Positions 59,564 to 64,000 of a stretch of 64,000 nucleotides of DNA are shown piece after piece. Source of the DNA: Paroedura picta (lineage: Eukaryota; Chordata; Lepidosauria; Squamata; Gekkonidae); contig NC_135372.1 of the NCBI RefSeq assembly GCF_049243985.1, positions 95,161,318-95,225,317 on the forward strand, written 5' to 3'. The notes beneath the pieces were generated by a model that worked only from the letters and a program-made list of their open reading frames with translations, made no database searches and was not told the origin of the DNA. Every line of letters begins with the position of its first letter. The stretch's first letter is position 1. Position numbers and translations under genes: made by a program.

Positions 59564-59831
59564 ATGAAGAAGAGCTGTTTTTTAATACCTTGCTTTCACT
59601 ATCCAAAAAAGTCATAAAGTGGTTTACCTTTCCCTTCCTCACCCCACAACAGACACTCTATGGGATAGGTGGGGCTAAAAGATCTGTAAGAGAACTGCTC
59701 CGTTAGAACAGCTCTAAGAGAACTGTAACTGGCCTAGGGTCACCCAGCTGGCTGCATGTGGGGGAATAGGAAATAAAACCAGGTTCTCCAGATTACAGTC
59801 CACCACCCTTTAACCACTACACCACACTGAA
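59564..59831 (-). mobile_element. tRNA-derived SINE in RH2 intron 2
   Basis: Minus strand: CAGTGTGGTGTAGTGGTTAA (box A), ACCTGGTTTTATTTCC (degenerate box B), CAGCTGGGTGACCCTAGGCC, CCACAACAG complement and a GAAGAAG-type tail at 59564. Antisense to the gene. Confidence 0.85.
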
Positions 59832-61156
59832 TCCCCATATGAGTACTTCACAACACAACCCAGATTTCCCCGTAATATTGCCAAAATGTTGGTTGGGCTG
59901 TGAACATGTGCCAATTACACAGTCAAACCTGCCCTGTGGAATGCAGAAGGCTCTCCCACTATTCACCTGGTGCCTTCCCATGTGGATCAGTTATAGTCTT
60001 CAGACCGTTTGCTTTCCGATCCCTCTTGGAAACGGAGCATCAGGTGGTTGGGCACTTCAAATATCCCCGACATGCTATTAGGGGTTTTTCAACCTTACAC
60101 TTCATTTGCTGCTCTTTCTGGTTTGCGGGTGCATATCTTTTTGATTTTGTATACTGTGCCTTACTAGGGCTGTGCATTTAAAACGGGTGCCTCTAACTAT
60201 CTTAATGACAATAGGACCTGGGAGCAATTGCCAAGCGGTGTCATTTAACTTCATGCAGTGAAAAGCTTCAACAGTCCATCCCCACTATTTAAACCTTAGG
60301 CTTGACTCTTCCTCTGACCAAAGTCTCCCATCCATGTTTTGAGGTTTATAAACATTTCGCCCTAGTCTTGCACCTATACATTAGAATCACATATATGGCC
60401 ATTTCTAAGCAATATTTAATCGTAGTAAAATAAAAGCAGCCACTAACTGTGCCCTGGGGTTGTCTCGAACCTTCTGTTAATTGGTCCAACTCCCCCAAGT
60501 CATTAAGCAAAGAAAAATAATTAAAAAGAAAGGGAAAAAAGGAATAGATTCTCTGTGCTTAACGATGAGCTTAGTCTAAGTGCTGGCTGACTGTAAAGCA
60601 ATTGTCTAAAGCCATGGGCCACCTGCTGTGCTCCACTTAACAGCTGCTTTTCCTCTGGAGAGCCCAAGGCATACTTGTGCGTGAATGGATGTACATGTGC
60701 GCAGAGCACAGAGCACAGACACACACACACAGCATGTATTTCTGCTCCAGCAGCTACTAGCTTCAGCAAAAGTGCAGGTCTCATTTTGTCAGCCTTTCAT
60801 CACTTCATAATTCCTATGCATTTGAGTAATACTCAAAGCCTCTGGTGAACAGTGCAAGCCAAAATTTTTCCTGTGCAGCTGATTCCCATTTGCTGCTGAT
60901 TAGCAATACTGGGAAGGAACTGGGTGATAATTTGAACTGGAGCACAGTGTTGGGAAGCTTGTATTCCCTCTGTTTTTGTTTACAGTTTAATAGACTAGGG
61001 AGTTCTCTGTCATGTCTATTCCGTGCAACCATTTTCAGCATTCCAACAGATAAATAGTCCCTACTGCATCTGTCTGAGCCAGCAAACAACACAGACATTA
61101 CAAGGATAGGGTCAGATAGAGCTTTCTTTCTTCACACAATGACCTGAATCCAAAGA

Positions 61157-61187
61157 GCATATAAGAACCAACTCTTCTTCTTCTTCT
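61157..61187 (+). mobile_element. SINE tail scrap
   Basis: AGCATATAAGAACCAACTC followed by (TTC)4 is the 3' end of the (TTC)n-tailed SINE family; nothing upstream of it remains. Confidence 0.75.
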
Positions 61188-61260
61188 ATGTGTGATAAGT
61201 CTTTCCTAGTATTGACCAAACAATCAACTGTTATTCCAGAGTTATTATTTTGTTGAGATA

Positions 61261-61542
61261 AAGGTAAAGGTATCCCCTGTGCAAGCACCGAGTCATGTCT
61301 GACCCTTGGGGTGACGCCCTCTAGCGTTTTCATGGCAGACTCAATACGGGGTGGTTTGCCAGTGCCTTCCCCAGTCATGACCGTTTACCCCCCAGCAAGC
61401 AAGCTGGGTACTCATTTTACCGACCTCGGAAGGATGGAAGGCTGAGTCAACCTTGAGCCGGCTGCTGGGATTGAACTCCCAGCCTCATGGGCAAAGCTTT
61501 CAGACAGCTGCCTTACCACTCTGCGCCACAAGAGGCTCATGC
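61261..61542 (-). mobile_element. Squam1-like SINE in RH2 intron 2
   Basis: Inverted, full-length relative of 51140-51407, here with a well kept GCGCAGAGTGGTAAGGCAG head (minus strand) and a GGTAAAGGTATCCCCTG end on the plus strand. Target duplications TTTGTTGAGATA at 61249-61260 and 61543-61554 are identical. Retained CpGs (ACCGAGTC, CTAGCGTTTTC) indicate a young copy. Confidence 0.92.
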
Positions 61543-61619
61543 TTTGTTGAGATAACAACCCCCTATTTTCAGCAAAGGGTATCACCAACATCCTATTTCT
61601 CTGCCCAACAGAGAGGGCC

Positions 61620-61745
61620 AGATTTCATTTCACACCTGTTGGATAATGCACTTTCCATGCATTTTAGAAATAGATTTCCCTATTTTGTACAGGAAAATCC
61701 AGCTGCAAAAAAGAGGAAGTGCATTATCCAACAGGTGTGGAATGT
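61620..61745. mobile_element. Mini-MITE in RH2 intron 2
   Basis: CACCTGTTGGATAATGCACT (from 61633) and AGTGCATTATCCAACAGGTG (to 61738) are perfect inverted repeats around a ~65-bp core. The outer extension CATTTCACAC/GTGTGGAATG links it to the CATTTCCRCAC terminal group. Confidence 0.85.
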
Positions 61746-62644
61746 GCTTGCCTGAAGTTGCTAATGCTCTTATTTCTTTCAGATTCTGAGGCCTGAGATA
61801 TGTGTTACTAGACTGCTGGTAACCTGTAACTCCTCCCTTGTCAAATAATGGAAATGAAAGAAGACACATGGCATGACGCCATAGGAGATCGTGTCCTCTC
61901 ATTTCTGCTCAGCTTCATTGGCTGTTGCCTGAAGAAGTGGGCTGGGATGGAGTGAGGGGTGCAACAAAAACGAGAGGCTGGGCAAAGAAAACTTGGTTTG
62001 CTAGGCCTTATTTTTAGTAGAGGGCATACAACATAGATACAAGTTCCTGGGAAAAAGGCATTTGGGCTGAAGAATGCTACTCCTTTCTCTACTACTTCCA
62101 GCAAGAGCAAACATTTCTTAGTTCACAGTCACCCTGAGAGACCCCTTACCTCCCTCATCCTGCTTGCCAGAAAATCAGTAGGTGACTGACAACCACACAC
62201 TTATCTGTGCAGAACTGAGAATATATTACTACTTCCCTGGGGAAGAGAGTGAGTGTAACAATACACTGAAGGTACATATCCAAACACAAATCAGCTGTGA
62301 GGAACATGCTCAGCTCATTTGCTGCATCTGCCCAAGTGAACTGACATGTTGGTGTGGTATTCTGCTGGCGTGATTGCCACCAGGATGCATCAGTTCTCCA
62401 GAGAATGAACTCCCATGGTTTCTAGACATAATATAATTGTCTGACTGTGACAGTGTTCACTAGAGATTAGTGGTTTCTTCAGTTTCCCCATGCTGTGGAC
62501 ACTGCATGTTGACCGATGACTTTAGAATGAGGAAGAAGTTGAGTTGCTTCCAATGAAGCATTTATTTTGTCAAAACCATCTTTCACGCATACAGAAAAAA
62601 CCCAGCCATTTTAGGATGAAGACTCAAACTGAACGTTCTTTAAG

Positions 62645-62835
62645 AGTGTAAAGGGCTGTCAAGTTGCAGCCGACTTATGGCAACCCAGCGATGGGCTTCG
62701 ATGGCAAGTGAGAAGCAGGGTTGGTTTTCCATTGCCTTCCTCTGCAGAGTTTTCCTTGGAGATCTCCCTTTCAAATACCAGCCCTGACAATCTGACAAGA
62801 TTGGGCTAGACCACACTGCCTTCCTGCCCAAATGT
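62645..62835 (-). mobile_element. 5S rRNA-derived SINE in RH2 intron 2
   Basis: Plus strand: GGGCTGTCAAGTTGCAGCC and GACTTATGGCAACCC (tail complement), TTTTCCATTGCCTTCCTC, then CAATCTGACAAGATTGGGCT, the complement of 5S-like AGCCCAATCTTGTCAGATTG. Clearest 5S similarity in the window. Confidence 0.8.
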
Positions 62836-63494
62836 TCTTTAGCAAAAGCCTATGGTCACTTAGTATAGCCCAGAATTACTCTAGGTTTGGATGGAGCTTT
62901 TGGCCAGTGTAGCAGGCTCAGGTTTCCATTAAAGGTTGAGAAAAGGGGAGGGATCATGGTGCCTGAAGCCAGGGATTCCAGCACATTAGGTGGCGGGATG
63001 GGAGGAATCTCCTGACACAAAGGCCCTTTGGGATGGTCATGACTTCAATTACCACTATCAGCTGGGGATGTGTGGGGACCTTCCTCTCACAATTTCCGAG
63101 AAATGTTGCCAGTCCTCAAGAAACCTTTCTGGTTTTCTCAAAACTTACGTTTTACCTAACGGTGAATTTCCAAATTCACTTTAAACTCTTGCTTTTGATA
63201 AAATGTGATGGCATGCTGAGGATGTGTGGATCCCCTGTGAGAAATTGTGCTTGTTTTATCCTCCCCCCCCCCATCTTCTTTGACATACCTTGGATCGCCC
63301 AAACAAACACATCCAACTTCAGCTCAAAATTTTTTCTCTGTGTAAAATGTGCTAGCAACTTTATTGCCAGTCATTAATTTTATCCCATGCTGGGCTCTGG
63401 TTTCGGAGTCAGTGACTCTTGTCTTTATCCAAAGGTTTTCATATAACATAAAAAATCCTAATTCTCTCCTTTTGCTTGCTCTCTTGGTTGGCAG

Positions 63495-63660
63495 ATATAT
63501 ACCCGAGGGGATGCAGTGCTCCTGTGGTCCAGACTATTACACTCTCAATCCTGATTTCCACAATGAATCCTATGTCATCTATTTGTTTGTTGTCCACTTT
63601 ACCATCCCCATGATAGTCATTTTCTTTTCCTATGGACGCCTTGTATGCAAAGTCAGAGAG
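63495..63660 (+). CDS. RH2: RH2 visual opsin, coding exon 3
   Basis: Encodes residues 177-232: extracellular loop 2 and helix 5 into cytoplasmic loop 3. C187 completes the disulfide with C110; P189 ([10 protein letters not shown]) is the cone-opsin residue that in other pigments speeds active-state decay; H211 is kept; L207 replaces the M207 of rhodopsin. The exon is 166 nt, as in RHO, and ends at AGAGAG before GTAGCG, a weaker donor than the other two. Residue 177 is split across exons 2 and 3 (AG|A, Arg). Exons 4-5 with K296 are not in the window. Confidence 0.96.
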
Positions 63661-64000
63661 GTAGCGTACCTTTCTTCATATTCCAGGGGTGGGAAGGACG
63701 AAGCTGGCAGCAGTATAAAGCTTGTTTTACAAATTTCTCTTGCATCATCAATATTGTTCAAATGTTGCTGCAAACGTATGTTGTTGATGACTTTAAGTGC
63801 TTTCTTTTTGTCTCCTAAATTTTCTTTTTTATACATGTTATCATTATAAAGGAATCAAAGAAGGAAGAGGGCAGGATAATAATTCAATTGCAGTATGTTT
63901 CTTTGGAAACTGTATACCAACAGGTGTCTCTGAAATAGGACCCACTGAGAACCTCAGTCTCTGTTTTTCAGCTTTTCCATCCCAAATGTTTAGGGTTGCC
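63661..64000 (+). other. RH2: RH2 intron 3, partial
   Basis: Begins GTAGCG and runs to the window end. No exon 4 sequence (it should open with an AAxQQQ-coding stretch) is seen. Confidence 0.85.

Larger units (their letters stand above)
59094..63494 (+). other. RH2: RH2 intron 2
   Basis: About 4.4 kb with GTAAGT donor and a pyrimidine-rich GGTTGGCAG acceptor. It carries several retroposons and a MITE listed separately, all outside splice signals. Remaining sequence shows no gene; a CTAGGGCTGTGC terminus near 60165 hints at another old DNA element, and a C run lies at 63263-63272. Confidence 0.9.

Noticed and set aside
55409-63660. Opsin as RH1 (rhodopsin)
   Set aside because: Q122 and P189 are cone-type; RH1 has E122 and I189. 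The N-terminal half also reads like gecko RH2.

Overview
This is vertebrate nuclear DNA from a squamate reptile, most likely a gecko. The only recognisable protein-coding gene lies at the right-hand end: the first three coding exons of a cone-type RH2 visual opsin (55409-55769, 58925-59093, 63495-63660; plus strand). The residues read most like the RH2 pigment P467 of Gekko gecko as I remember it, and less like the anole RH2. Exon lengths of 361, 169 and 166 nt and the codon phases match the standard RH1/RH2 gene structure. Exons 4 and 5, which would carry the retinal-binding lysine, lie beyond the window. A TATA box (55230-55236) and a CRX/OTX-type TAATCC (55190-55195) sit just upstream of exon 1.

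The other ~55 kb upstream has no intact gene that I can identify. It is an interspersed-repeat landscape typical of squamates: tRNA-derived SINEs of three kinds, 5S-rRNA-derived SINEs, 3' ends of BovB/RTE, CR1 and L2-like LINEs, hAT-like elements, a non-autonomous Helitron, and a group of DNA-transposon derivatives (MITEs, about 0.1-1 kb) sharing a terminal motif close to CATTTCCRCAC. One host-gene relic stands out: a near full-length, intronless, decayed copy of FAM98A (43557 to about 44935, plus strand).

Layout. 0-5.8 kb: old repeats and a 138-bp all-purine hexamer array growing out of a SINE tail. 5.8-9.5 kb: nested DNA transposons, including two hAT copies facing each other. 9.5-12.5 kb: mostly unique AT-rich DNA with a BovB fragment. 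12.55-13.49 kb: a GC/CpG-rich Helitron. 13.8-24 kb: SINE, CR1, 5S-SINE and BovB fragments and an ATC/ATT microsatellite. 24-47 kb: at least five large related MITEs, four of them carrying a conserved promoter-like block, plus L2/CR1 remnants and the FAM98A retrocopy. 47-55 kb: sparse repeats, one young SINE with a perfect 14-bp target duplication, then the RH2 promoter. 55.4-64 kb: RH2 exons 1-3 with SINEs, a 5S-SINE and a small MITE in intron 2.

No operon, CRISPR array, tRNA or rRNA gene is present. I see no convincing retroviral or LTR element. The best candidates for something not yet described are the promoter-bearing MITE group, the Helitron with a CpG-rich passenger, the long foldback at 28.5 kb and an unusual Asp111 in the opsin.
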